A stretch of DNA of 64,000 bases, taken from the NCBI GenBank assembly GCA_009777775.1, contig WRLE01000001.1, forward strand, positions 1 through 64,000, written 5' to 3'. The translations under genes and the position numbers were made by a program. This DNA comes from Oscillospiraceae bacterium (GTDB lineage Bacteria; Bacillota; Clostridia; Oscillospirales; Oscillospiraceae). Shown piece after piece: positions 43,756 to 52,649 of the stretch (within the stretch, counting starts at the first letter, position 1; every line of letters begins with the position of its first letter). Under the pieces are notes generated by a model. The model made no database searches. It was not told where the DNA came from and saw nothing but the letters and a program-made list of their open reading frames with translations.

Positions 43756-45159
43756 TTATCGGCTGCGCTCTCTGTCATCCGTTTCCCTTTGCTCCCTTAA
43801 TCTTTCCCGCACTTCCTTTGCTTCTTTGAGGCGTTTTTGTCGCACATTGTTATATCTCAGGATAAGTGCTATATAACTGGATATCAACATAAATAGTATC
43901 CAGGTTAAAAAGCGAGCTGGTGTTGCAGTGAGCATATCATGTAGCAGCATTTTCATATATTCCAATCGATGTAGGCTCACGTTCGTGTTAGCAATCAGCA
44001 ATACGGTTCCATAGTCCACCCCATTGCGAGTTACCGTCACCTCGCCCAAGATGTCGCCAGAACTAATGGGCGCAAAAAGAGTTTCATTGTTGGCAACGGA
44101 GTATATGGTTACTGATCTTACAAACTCCTCTAAAGGCACTTCGTTATCCAAAAGCGCAACAATGGAAGACTGTGGGCGTAAGTTTACAAAATCAGCTCCA
44201 GCGCCATTTGTTACGGGAGCTTTGTCAACAAGGTCTGATGATGAAAGCACAGTTCGCCATGAAAATTGTGAAAAACCCCACTCATATAGGCGCATACTTT
44301 CGCTTAGATTTCGTAAATCCACTGACTCGTCAGGATTGGTGAGAGCATCGGAACCAAGCACTACAGCAACTAGGGAAAGACCATTGGACTCAGCTAGTGA
44401 TACTAAGGAATAGCCACCTTCATATGTCGCACTGGCTATACCCGCCGTGCAAGGTCTATAATAATACTTGCTAGTTGAAATAAATAGGGTATTGCTACTG
44501 ATTAACCTGCGGGAGACCGCTCGGTTTGTAGCTGCTGTATCGTATCTATATGTGCCTGCTATTTCAGCAAACAAAGGGTAGCTCAAGGCTTTGCGGAATA
44601 TGAGAAATTGGTCATAGGCGCTTGTGTATTGATTTTCGTTGTACTGACCATGGGTGGTGGTGAAGTTTGTGTTTTTGCATCCCAGTTCCACTGCTATTGC
44701 ATTCATGAGGGAAATAAATGCATCAATATTGCCTGAAACATGCTCGGCTATTAAATTGCACGCTTCATTTCCGTTGCCGACAAAGGCGCAATACATCAAA
44801 TCTAAAAGATACATTTCCTCGCCGGTTCTGATATTTTGGGTTGTACTTCGAGTGTTTATATCAAAATTCGCTGAATCGGTCATAACAACCAGGTCACCTA
44901 TCGATACTGAACCATTGTCAATCGCCATGACAGCCAGAAGCAAAGTCATGATTTTAGATAGGGAGTCCGATGGGTGTCTGGTATTCATATTCTGCTCAAA
45001 TAAAACAGTACCGGTACTAATTTCAACTAAAAGAGCAGTTTGGGCAGCAAGGTTTTCGAATGAATCTACTGCCTTTGCAGGTACTGATGGTACTGTAGAT
45101 ATGAGCATCGCAGACGAAATGATGATTGCCAGGAAAAAATTGTAGTTCCTTGATTTCAT
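43756..45159 (-). CDS. D-alanyl-D-alanine carboxypeptidase-like protein (DacF/PBP5 family) with altered motifs
   Basis: Membrane-anchored S11-family protein of 467 residues with a signal peptide, the peptidase domain, a beta domain and a C-terminal anchor helix (about residues 420-440) followed by a charged Arg/Glu tail. Motif 1 S66LSK69 is intact within HPSDSLSKIMT. The second motif, normally SxN, reads N129GN131 (VGNGNEAC). The third, normally KTG, aligns with T238AG240 (RPCTAGIASATYEGGYSLV) and has no lysine. The fold is clearly S11, but activity is doubtful. ATG 45159 has CGGAGA nine bases upstream; the frame extends seven codons further without support. Confidence 0.85.
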   Translation of the reverse strand: MKSRNYNFFLAIIISSAMLISTVPSVPAKAVDSFENLAAQTALLVEISTGTVLFEQNMNTRHPSDSLSKIMTLLLAVMAIDNGSVSIGDLVVMTDSANFDINTRSTTQNIRTGEEMYLLDLMYCAFVGNGNEACNLIAEHVSGNIDAFISLMNAIAVELGCKNTNFTTTHGQYNENQYTSAYDQFLIFRKALSYPLFAEIAGTYRYDTAATNRAVSRRLISSNTLFISTSKYYYRPCTAGIASATYEGGYSLVSLAESNGLSLVAVVLGSDALTNPDESVDLRNLSESMRLYEWGFSQFSWRTVLSSSDLVDKAPVTNGAGADFVNLRPQSSIVALLDNEVPLEEFVRSVTIYSVANNETLFAPISSGDILGEVTVTRNGVDYGTVLLIANTNVSLHRLEYMKMLLHDMLTATPARFLTWILFMLISSYIALILRYNNVRQKRLKEAKEVRERLREQRETDDRERSR

Positions 45160-45326
45160 GTGTTTCTCCGAATGAAGCATCTAATAAAAACCCCTATTGG
45201 GAATTACCGCAAATCCCAAAGCATAATAGGCACGAGTGTTTCGATAGTATATCAGCATCACAATAAAAATGCAAATTGCATTTACATTTCACCACTTTTA
45301 GCTAGCATAATGAAAGGATAATTTAT

Positions 45327-45863
45327 ATGAGACTAAGAAAGATTGAGTTTTATGTTATAGCTCTCACTTTAGCCTTTGTATTCTTTGTGGGAGGTTATTT
45401 CGTTGGAAGCAGAGGAAAAGTGAGCATTGTGGCTGCACCTCAATCGTCGCCACAAAATCTGAGTGTAAGCCAACAACAAATGGCGGCAATGCCTACAAGT
45501 ATTTCGCAGACATATAGCAACAATGAGGAAATACAAACAAATCAAACAGCTCAGGAGCTAGTAAGTGAGATAGTACCCGAAGATATAGTGCAAATGGAAG
45601 AGCTTGTTGAAATAAACGAGGAAATTATAATATACGAAGAAGCACTGCCTGGAGCATTGCGAGGTGGAGACGGAAAAATTAATATCAACACTGCCAGCAA
45701 AGGAGAATTGATGGATTTACCTGGAATAGGCGATGTTCTTTCTGGAAGAATTATCGAATATAGAAATCGCTATGGTAATTTTCGTACAATTAGTGATATA
45801 ATGAATGTGTCAGGAATAGGTGTGAAAAAATATGAAGCCTTGATGGACAAAATCACAGTATAA
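45327..45863 (+). CDS. ComEA-like helix-hairpin-helix protein
   Basis: A 178-residue membrane-anchored protein. One membrane helix (about residues 7-26) is followed by a Gln/Glu-rich linker of about 85 residues and a C-terminal ComEA-type DNA-binding domain (NINTASKGELMDLPGIGDVL, then IIEYRNRYGNFRTISDIMNV and SGIGVKKYEAL). In competent bacteria ComEA binds incoming DNA outside the membrane. comEC is not adjacent, so the role in uptake is open. AAAGGA lies before the ATG. Confidence 0.88.
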   Translation: MRLRKIEFYVIALTLAFVFFVGGYFVGSRGKVSIVAAPQSSPQNLSVSQQQMAAMPTSISQTYSNNEEIQTNQTAQELVSEIVPEDIVQMEELVEINEEIIIYEEALPGALRGGDGKININTASKGELMDLPGIGDVLSGRIIEYRNRYGNFRTISDIMNVSGIGVKKYEALMDKITV

Positions 45864-45913
45864 TTAACCCATAATAGATTAAACTAATAGATGGGAGAAC
45901 ATATCATAAAAAA

Positions 45914-46591
45914 ATGAAAATACTTGTTGTAGATGATGAAAAAACCTTGGTAAAAGGTATAAAATTCAACCTTGAAAATGAGGGGTATCAGGTTGATGCT
46001 GCTTATGATGGATTGGAAGCTGTTGATTTAATTAGAAGTGGCAACTATGATTTGATTGTTTTAGATGTTATGATGCCAGAGCTTGATGGTCTCGAAGTAT
46101 GTATGCGAGTGCGTGAGTTTTCAACTGTGCCCATTATACTTCTAACTGCAAGAAGCGAGGATGTTGACAAAATTATCGGATTTGAATATGGTGCCGATGA
46201 TTATATCACAAAGCCTTTTAATATTCTAGAATTGAAGGCAAGAATCCGAGCCTTATTACGACGCTCCGCTTTGGTTGGGAATGTTTCTGCTGCCAGCTTG
46301 ATTGTTGGTGATATTACAATCGATGCTGACAAGCGTTTGGCAAAAAAAAGAGATGAAATCATTGAACTCACCGTTAAAGAATTCGATGTGTTTGAATTGC
46401 TGGCAAAAAATCCGGGTAGGGTTTATTCTAGGGAGAACTTGTTAAATATAGTTTGGGGTTATGAATATCATGGAGACATCAGGACTGTTGATGTGCATAT
46501 TCGAAGGCTGCGGGAAAAACTTGAAGACAACCCAGCAGAGCCTGAATACATCATGACGAAATGGGGGGTGGGATATTATCTCAGAGGCTAG
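45914..46591 (+). CDS. OmpR/PhoB-family response regulator
   Basis: A two-component regulator of 225 residues. The receiver domain has VVDDEK, phospho-acceptor D51 in LIVLDVMMPELDG, and the conserved Thr and Lys (LLTA, TKPF). The winged-helix output domain ends with VDVHIRRLREKLE and WGVGYYLRG. It overlaps the start region of the sensor kinase and is surely co-expressed with it. GGGAG lies about 16 bases before the ATG, further than usual. Its stimulus is unknown; it resembles PhoP/WalR-type regulators in general architecture. Confidence 0.94.
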   Translation: MKILVVDDEKTLVKGIKFNLENEGYQVDAAYDGLEAVDLIRSGNYDLIVLDVMMPELDGLEVCMRVREFSTVPIILLTARSEDVDKIIGFEYGADDYITKPFNILELKARIRALLRRSALVGNVSAASLIVGDITIDADKRLAKKRDEIIELTVKEFDVFELLAKNPGRVYSRENLLNIVWGYEYHGDIRTVDVHIRRLREKLEDNPAEPEYIMTKWGVGYYLRG

Positions 46592-47999
46592 AAAACCTGG
46601 TTTTTTTAGAAGCATACGGACGAAATTCGCATTAACCTTTTTCGCCGTTATAGCTGCAGTTTTAATATTAATGAACACATTTTTCCTCATTGAATCTAGA
46701 AATATGATTTTTCAGTCGAAACAAGCCTTTGTGCAAAATCAAGCCGAAATTATTTCTAAAAGTCTTGAGGATGTTTTCGAGTTGCTCATCGCCGATGATG
46801 TGGCTAGGGTTATGGAATACCTTGATGTTGCCGAAGCTCTGAATGTGGTAATCACAGATGCCAATGGAAAACTCCTTTATGGCAGCTCTAGAAATAATAT
46901 GAACGATGACTTTCCCCCTGAAGAAATGGAAAAGGCAAGGGAAGGTAAGGATTTGTTTTATGCGAAATTCATTGATGGTTCTTTTTTTAGTAGCTCTCTT
47001 ACCCCTGTGGTGAGTAAAGGAGCTATTATAGGTTTGGTTTATGTCTATGAATCAGATTGGGAGCAAGGTTCTATACTAAAAAATATGCAAAAAACCGTTG
47101 GGAACATTTCAATTATTATTATTGCCTTTGCCTTTGCAATGCTATTGTTCATCGTTCGTTCTGTGATAAATAGGATAACTAGCATATTAAATGCGATAAA
47201 AACAGTGAGAGAAGGGGAATACAACTATCATGTGGAAATGAGTGGCAAGGATGAGTTGGCTCTCCTTGGCGATGAGTTCAATAGTCTCACCGATAGGCTC
47301 AGGGAAACTGACGAAATAAGACAAAGATTCGTAGCAAACGCATCCCATGAGCTTAGGACACCGCTGGCATCAATCAGACTCCTTGCAGATAGTATTTTGC
47401 AAAACGAAGGCATGGAGCGAGATACAATGCAGGAATTCATCAGCGATATTGGCACCGAGGCGGAACGCCTCACCAGAACTACAGAAAAGCTGATGACACT
47501 AACCAGACTAGATAGCGGGATTTCAGATGAAAAAATCAAGGTGAACATGGGGGAAGCTGTTGCTGCAACACTTAGAATGCTTCGCCCTCTGGCGATGAGC
47601 GGAAATCTGAGCATATTCGAGAGCATGGAGGCGGATTGCTATGTATTGGCAACTTCCGATGCAATTCATCAAATAGTGTTCAATTTGATTGAAAATGCCA
47701 TAAAATATAATAAACCAGAAGGTAGCGTTTCCATCAGTTTGTTTAAAGAAAACGATGATATTGTTTTAAATATCGATGATACCGGAGTTGGAGTCCCAGA
47801 GGAGGACCTTTCACAGATTTTCGATCGATTTTATAGGGTTGACAAAGCCCGTTCCCGAGAGGCTGGCGGGAGCGGACTTGGTTTATCTATTGTTCGAGAT
47901 TCGGTTCGTGACTTGGGTGGAAACGTAACCGCAGAGCCTCGCGTTGATGGCGGTATGCGCTTCCAGGTAAGGTTTAAGCAGTTTAATACTCCTGCTTAA
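46575..47999 (+). CDS. Sensor histidine kinase (start codon irregular)
   Basis: Membrane kinase partner of the response regulator. It has a first membrane helix (KFALTFFAVIAAVLILMNTF), an extracytoplasmic sensor region of about 120 residues, a second helix (SIIIIAFAFAMLLFIV), HAMP, HisKA with the phospho-histidine in FVANASHELRTPLASIR, and a HATPase domain (N-box LIENAIKYN, DTGVGVP, GGSGLGLSIV). The first ATG of the frame (46671) falls inside the first helix, so translation must begin upstream, where no ATG, GTG or TTG exists. I place it tentatively at ATT 46575, six bases after a run of six Gs; a frameshift is the alternative. Confidence 0.85.
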   Translation: MISEARKPGFFRSIRTKFALTFFAVIAAVLILMNTFFLIESRNMIFQSKQAFVQNQAEIISKSLEDVFELLIADDVARVMEYLDVAEALNVVITDANGKLLYGSSRNNMNDDFPPEEMEKAREGKDLFYAKFIDGSFFSSSLTPVVSKGAIIGLVYVYESDWEQGSILKNMQKTVGNISIIIIAFAFAMLLFIVRSVINRITSILNAIKTVREGEYNYHVEMSGKDELALLGDEFNSLTDRLRETDEIRQRFVANASHELRTPLASIRLLADSILQNEGMERDTMQEFISDIGTEAERLTRTTEKLMTLTRLDSGISDEKIKVNMGEAVAATLRMLRPLAMSGNLSIFESMEADCYVLATSDAIHQIVFNLIENAIKYNKPEGSVSISLFKENDDIVLNIDDTGVGVPEEDLSQIFDRFYRVDKARSREAGGSGLGLSIVRDSVRDLGGNVTAEPRVDGGMRFQVRFKQFNTPA

Positions 48000-48027
48000 A
48001 ACTCTTGTATTAAGATATCAATTACAA

Positions 48028-49464
48028 CTAGACGAATATTTCTTCGCCGACAACATGAACCTTCAACATATTAGTTGTGCCTGAGCTTCCTACTGGTACG
48101 CCTCCAGTCAAAACTACTAAGTCTCCCTCTTTTACATGACCGCTGGCTAGAGCTACTTCCACGGCATGGGTAAAAAGTACCGATGTATCGGTTTCTTCTT
48201 TTGTCAATAAGGGAACAACTCCCCAGACTAAATTTAACTGACGCACACTGACGGGGTCGGGAGTGCAGGCGATTATTGGGCAGTTCGGTCGGTATTTCGC
48301 CACATTTCGCGCTGTGTTTCCTGACATAGTTACTGTGAGTATTGCAGCTGTATGTAGTTCGTGAGCCGTGGTCACAGTGGCGTGGGAAATGGCATTTGTT
48401 ATTGAAGTCTCTGGACTATAATCCTTTTTGTTGAAACGGGCGCGGTAGTCAATGTCCCTTTCTATACGTTCGGCGATTTTTGACATGGTTGCTATAGATT
48501 CTGCAGGATATTTTCCAGCAGCGGTTTCGCCTGAGAGCATAATGGCTCCAGTACCATCATAAATAGCATTTGCCACATCGGATACTTCCGCTCGAGTGGG
48601 ACGAGGGTTAACAATCATTGATTCCAGCATTTGGGTTGCAGTTATCACGGATTTTCCTTGGGCAATCGCTTTGTCGATTAATTCCTTTTGAATTATGGGT
48701 AAGTCTTCGTAAGCAACTTCGACACCCAGATCGCCCCTTGCCACCATCAAACCATCTGAAGCTGCAAGGATAGATTCTGCGTTAATTACACCCTGTGCGT
48801 TTTCAATTTTCGCTATGATTCTGATTTTGTTTTTACTGTCCACTCGACGAAGCTCCTCGCGAATGAGTCCCACATCTTCGGCTGAGCGAACAAAGGAAGC
48901 GGCTATGATGTCGAATTTATTTTCAACAATAAAGCGCAAATCCGTCCTATCTTTAGAACTGATATATGGAAAATCAAGGCTGACACCCGGAACATTTACT
49001 CCTTTTCTGTCTGATAGCACACCTCCAGCAATCACGCGACAGGCGATATTTTCACCAGAAACGGACTCTACGATTAGCTCCAGCATTCCGTCGTCAAGGA
49101 GTATTGTGGAACCTGGTTTAACTTCCCTGGGTAAATCCGTGTATGAAATGCTAACTTGGGAAGCATTTCCCAAAACAGTATTTGATGTTAGGGTGAAAAT
49201 GCTCCCAGGTTCAAGCTCAGCCATTCCACCTTCAAACTCGCCCACCCTAATTTCCGGTCCTTTAGTATCGGCAAGCAAAGCAACTGTCTTTCCCATGGAT
49301 GCTGATATTTCTCGTAGAGCAGTCGCCCTTTCCAAGTGACTATCGTGATCACCGTGGGAAAAATTAAAGCGAGCCACATCAAGACCTGCGTTAATCATTG
49401 CCCTGAGGACATCAGGGTCGTCGGAGGCTGGTCCCAGTGTAGCTACTATTTTTGTCTTTCTCAT
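48028..49464 (-). CDS. pyk: Pyruvate kinase
   Basis: Final ATP-forming step of glycolysis, from phosphoenolpyruvate to pyruvate. The 478 residues include TKIVATLGPASDDP, FNFSHGDH, ADTKGPEIR, IIAKIENAQG and MVARGDLGVE, with the active-site Lys and Asp/Glu ligands. It lacks the extra C-terminal PEP-utiliser-like domain of Bacillus enzymes. AGGAG precedes the ATG. It converges with the kinase gene and is divergent from the small zincin. Confidence 0.97.
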   Translation of the reverse strand: MRKTKIVATLGPASDDPDVLRAMINAGLDVARFNFSHGDHDSHLERATALREISASMGKTVALLADTKGPEIRVGEFEGGMAELEPGSIFTLTSNTVLGNASQVSISYTDLPREVKPGSTILLDDGMLELIVESVSGENIACRVIAGGVLSDRKGVNVPGVSLDFPYISSKDRTDLRFIVENKFDIIAASFVRSAEDVGLIREELRRVDSKNKIRIIAKIENAQGVINAESILAASDGLMVARGDLGVEVAYEDLPIIQKELIDKAIAQGKSVITATQMLESMIVNPRPTRAEVSDVANAIYDGTGAIMLSGETAAGKYPAESIATMSKIAERIERDIDYRARFNKKDYSPETSITNAISHATVTTAHELHTAAILTVTMSGNTARNVAKYRPNCPIIACTPDPVSVRQLNLVWGVVPLLTKEETDTSVLFTHAVEVALASGHVKEGDLVVLTGGVPVGSSGTTNMLKVHVVGEEIFV

Positions 49465-49562
49465 ATAAGAGGCTCCTATATATATTGCAGTTTAATCGTT
49501 ACTGATCGAGGGGCAACAGAATTAAACAGTTTTGTAAAATATCATACGAAATGAGGGTAACA

Positions 49563-49934
49563 ATGTTTTCCATAGACGATGTGAATGATATGCTGGACGA
49601 GATAGCAGATGATATGCCCTTGGAGCTATTTCGCCATTTAAATGGAGGAATAAACCTGCTACCTGATGCAAAAAGAAGCAGTGCGGACCCAACTGGCGGT
49701 TTGTATACCCTCGGAGAATACCGACAAGACCAAATGGGTAGGTATATCGTGCTTTATTATGGGTCGATTCGCGCAGTCCATGGACATGAAACTCCCAATG
49801 AGTTATATAGCAGCCTAAAAAAACTTTTGCTACATGAACTAACCCATCACATTGAAGCCCTAGCAGGGGAACGAAGCTTGGAAATTGAAGATGAAAGAAT
49901 GATAAGAGAATACTTGAAGAATGAGGAGTTTTGA
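49563..49934 (+). CDS. Small zincin-like metallopeptidase family protein
   Basis: A 123-residue protein of the minimal zincin family (Zincin_1, formerly DUF1025). LLLHELTHHIE contains the HExxH zinc motif, with acidic residues downstream (DERMIREY). Substrate and role are unknown. Start at ATG 49563 with GAGGG seven bases upstream; the frame runs back through that site to 49551. No signal peptide, so cytoplasmic. It is divergent from pyk and convergent with gap, separated from gap by a heptamer hairpin. Confidence 0.82.
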   Translation: MFSIDDVNDMLDEIADDMPLELFRHLNGGINLLPDAKRSSADPTGGLYTLGEYRQDQMGRYIVLYYGSIRAVHGHETPNELYSSLKKLLLHELTHHIEALAGERSLEIEDERMIREYLKNEEF

Positions 49935-49939
49935 ATTAG

Positions 49940-49988
49940 TTAGGAGTGAGGAGTTAGGAATTCCTCATTCCTAATTCCTCATTCCTAA
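49940..49988. repeat. TTAGGAA heptamer array with inverted copies, forming a hairpin
   Basis: Heptamers TTAGGAG, TGAGGAG, TTAGGAA are followed by inverted TTCCTCA, TTCCTAA, TTCCTCA, TTCCTAA. Arms 49948-49961 and 49967-49980 pair with a single mismatch around a five-base loop, between the convergent zincin and gap genes, so it may also end transcription. Confidence 0.8.
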
Positions 49989-50004
49989 TTCTAAATTTCC
50001 AAAT

Positions 50005-51036
<1,032 letters not shown>

Positions 51037-51064
51037 TTATACTTATGCGAGTAAGTGCGTGTAT

Positions 51065-51092
51065 ATTATAACTAATAATTCGGGAAAAACAA
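51065..51092 (-). promoter_or_regulatory. gap promoter
   Basis: Minus-strand TTGTTT (51087-51092), 16 bases and consensus TATAAT (51065-51070), about 55 bases upstream of the gap start. Confidence 0.6.
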
Positions 51093-51155
51093 AGGTAATA
51101 TTAAGTAAATAATCTGTAAATTATGAAATAATGTTGAAATAACCCAGTAAAAGTG

Positions 51156-51184
51156 TTGTATGAAAAGGGCAAATCTGATAATAT
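51156..51184 (+). promoter_or_regulatory. hemW promoter
   Basis: TTGTAT (51156-51161), 17 bases and TAATAT (51179-51184), about 80 bases before hemW and divergent from the gap promoter. Confidence 0.45.
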
Positions 51185-51263
51185 ACATGGTGCTTCAAAA
51201 CTTTAAATTTGCTCATACTCACGGCGAAAATTAGCAAGCAAAGCTAGGGAAGAAGGAAAAACA

Positions 51264-52550
51264 ATGGATAAAAACGTCGGCATATATATACATATACCTT
51301 TTTGCGTCAGCAAATGCGCATATTGCAATTTTTATTCCCTGGCTGGAGCTGAAAAGCTGATGCCAGAATTCCATACCGCAATCTTAAAGCATATCGAGGA
51401 ATATTCTCCCCAGCTGGATGGTTATCTCATCGATACTGTATATTTTGGCGGCGGAACACCCAGCTATTATGGAGCAGGACGCTTAATCAGCATTTTCAAT
51501 GCTTTGAAAAAACATGGTCATGTTTTACTGGACGCTGAGGTTACAGCGGAGATAAACCCAGGTAGCATAACAAAAGAGGAACTGCTGAAGCTAAGACGGG
51601 CTGGATTTAACAGATTGTCCATTGGCGTACAGTCCAGTGATGACAAGACTTTGAAAAGCCTTGGTAGAACGCATACCTTCGCAGACGCTGAGGAAAGTGT
51701 GAAAAACGCAAGGCAGGCTGGCTTTGAAAACATCAGCATCGACATAATTTTCGGATTACCCTCCCAAGATAAGGACTCTTGGGCAGAAACCGTAGCGAAA
51801 GCAGCTGCATTAAAAGCGGAGCATATATCTTGTTATGGATTAAAAATTGAAGAAGGAACTCAGCTTTATGTCTTCAAAGACTCACCCTTTCTTCCCGATG
51901 ATGATACCCAAGCCGATATGTATCTATACGCCATAGAAATGCTTGCTCGATTTGGTTACAAACAATATGAGATTTCCAACTTTGCTCGTAGAGGATTTGA
52001 GTCTAAACACAACATGAAATATTGGTTGGGAGAAGACTATATCGGTTTCGGACCAGGTGCTCACTCATATATTGATCGTTGCAGATACAGCTTCATCGAA
52101 GACATTGAAAAATACATTGAACGCCTATCATTGGGGCAGGCATTGGTGGAGTATAGCGAAGAAATGTCGGATTTTGAAAACGCCGGAGAGTATCTAATGC
52201 TGCGACTCCGAACTGTAAACGGTATTTCCGAAGAAGAGTATTATGGCATATATAGGCTAAAAATGGATTATATAATTGAACTTTTGAAGAAATATGAAGA
52301 AAATGGCTGGGCTATCAACAAAGATGGCAGGTGGAGGTTTACACCCAAGGGGTTCATGCTATCCAATACTTTGATAGGCGAGCTGTTGGAAGCGCAAACA
52401 AGGCAGCGAACCCTCATAAGCAAGCCTTGGCAGACAGACTCCGAAGACGAAGATAATCAGCTTACTTTGTTCGATAAAAGACCCCTTTCAGCTGAGGTTT
52501 TCAGCGGAAATAGAACAGAGCGAATAAGCGGGACAACTTTTGGAAAATAA
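51264..52550 (+). CDS. hemW: Radical SAM heme chaperone HemW
   Basis: A radical SAM protein of the HemN-like family that carries heme. The 428 residues have the cluster motif CVSKCAYCNF (CxxxCxxC) near residue 15, YFGGGTPS, INPGSITKEEL and a RLSIGVQSSDDKTLKSLGR segment. It has the N-terminus of HemW and lacks features of the true coproporphyrinogen dehydrogenase HemN. The C-terminal tail after residue 390 is variable. GAAGGA precedes the ATG. Confidence 0.9.
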   Translation: MDKNVGIYIHIPFCVSKCAYCNFYSLAGAEKLMPEFHTAILKHIEEYSPQLDGYLIDTVYFGGGTPSYYGAGRLISIFNALKKHGHVLLDAEVTAEINPGSITKEELLKLRRAGFNRLSIGVQSSDDKTLKSLGRTHTFADAEESVKNARQAGFENISIDIIFGLPSQDKDSWAETVAKAAALKAEHISCYGLKIEEGTQLYVFKDSPFLPDDDTQADMYLYAIEMLARFGYKQYEISNFARRGFESKHNMKYWLGEDYIGFGPGAHSYIDRCRYSFIEDIEKYIERLSLGQALVEYSEEMSDFENAGEYLMLRLRTVNGISEEEYYGIYRLKMDYIIELLKKYEENGWAINKDGRWRFTPKGFMLSNTLIGELLEAQTRQRTLISKPWQTDSEDEDNQLTLFDKRPLSAEVFSGNRTERISGTTFGK

Positions 52551-52649
52551 TCTTGTAATAAAACACATAATTCTTACAATATTGATACATTTGATGTGTA
52601 TTCTTATGTAAATCACATCAAATTCCGATAATTGATTTCAGGTGAAAGT

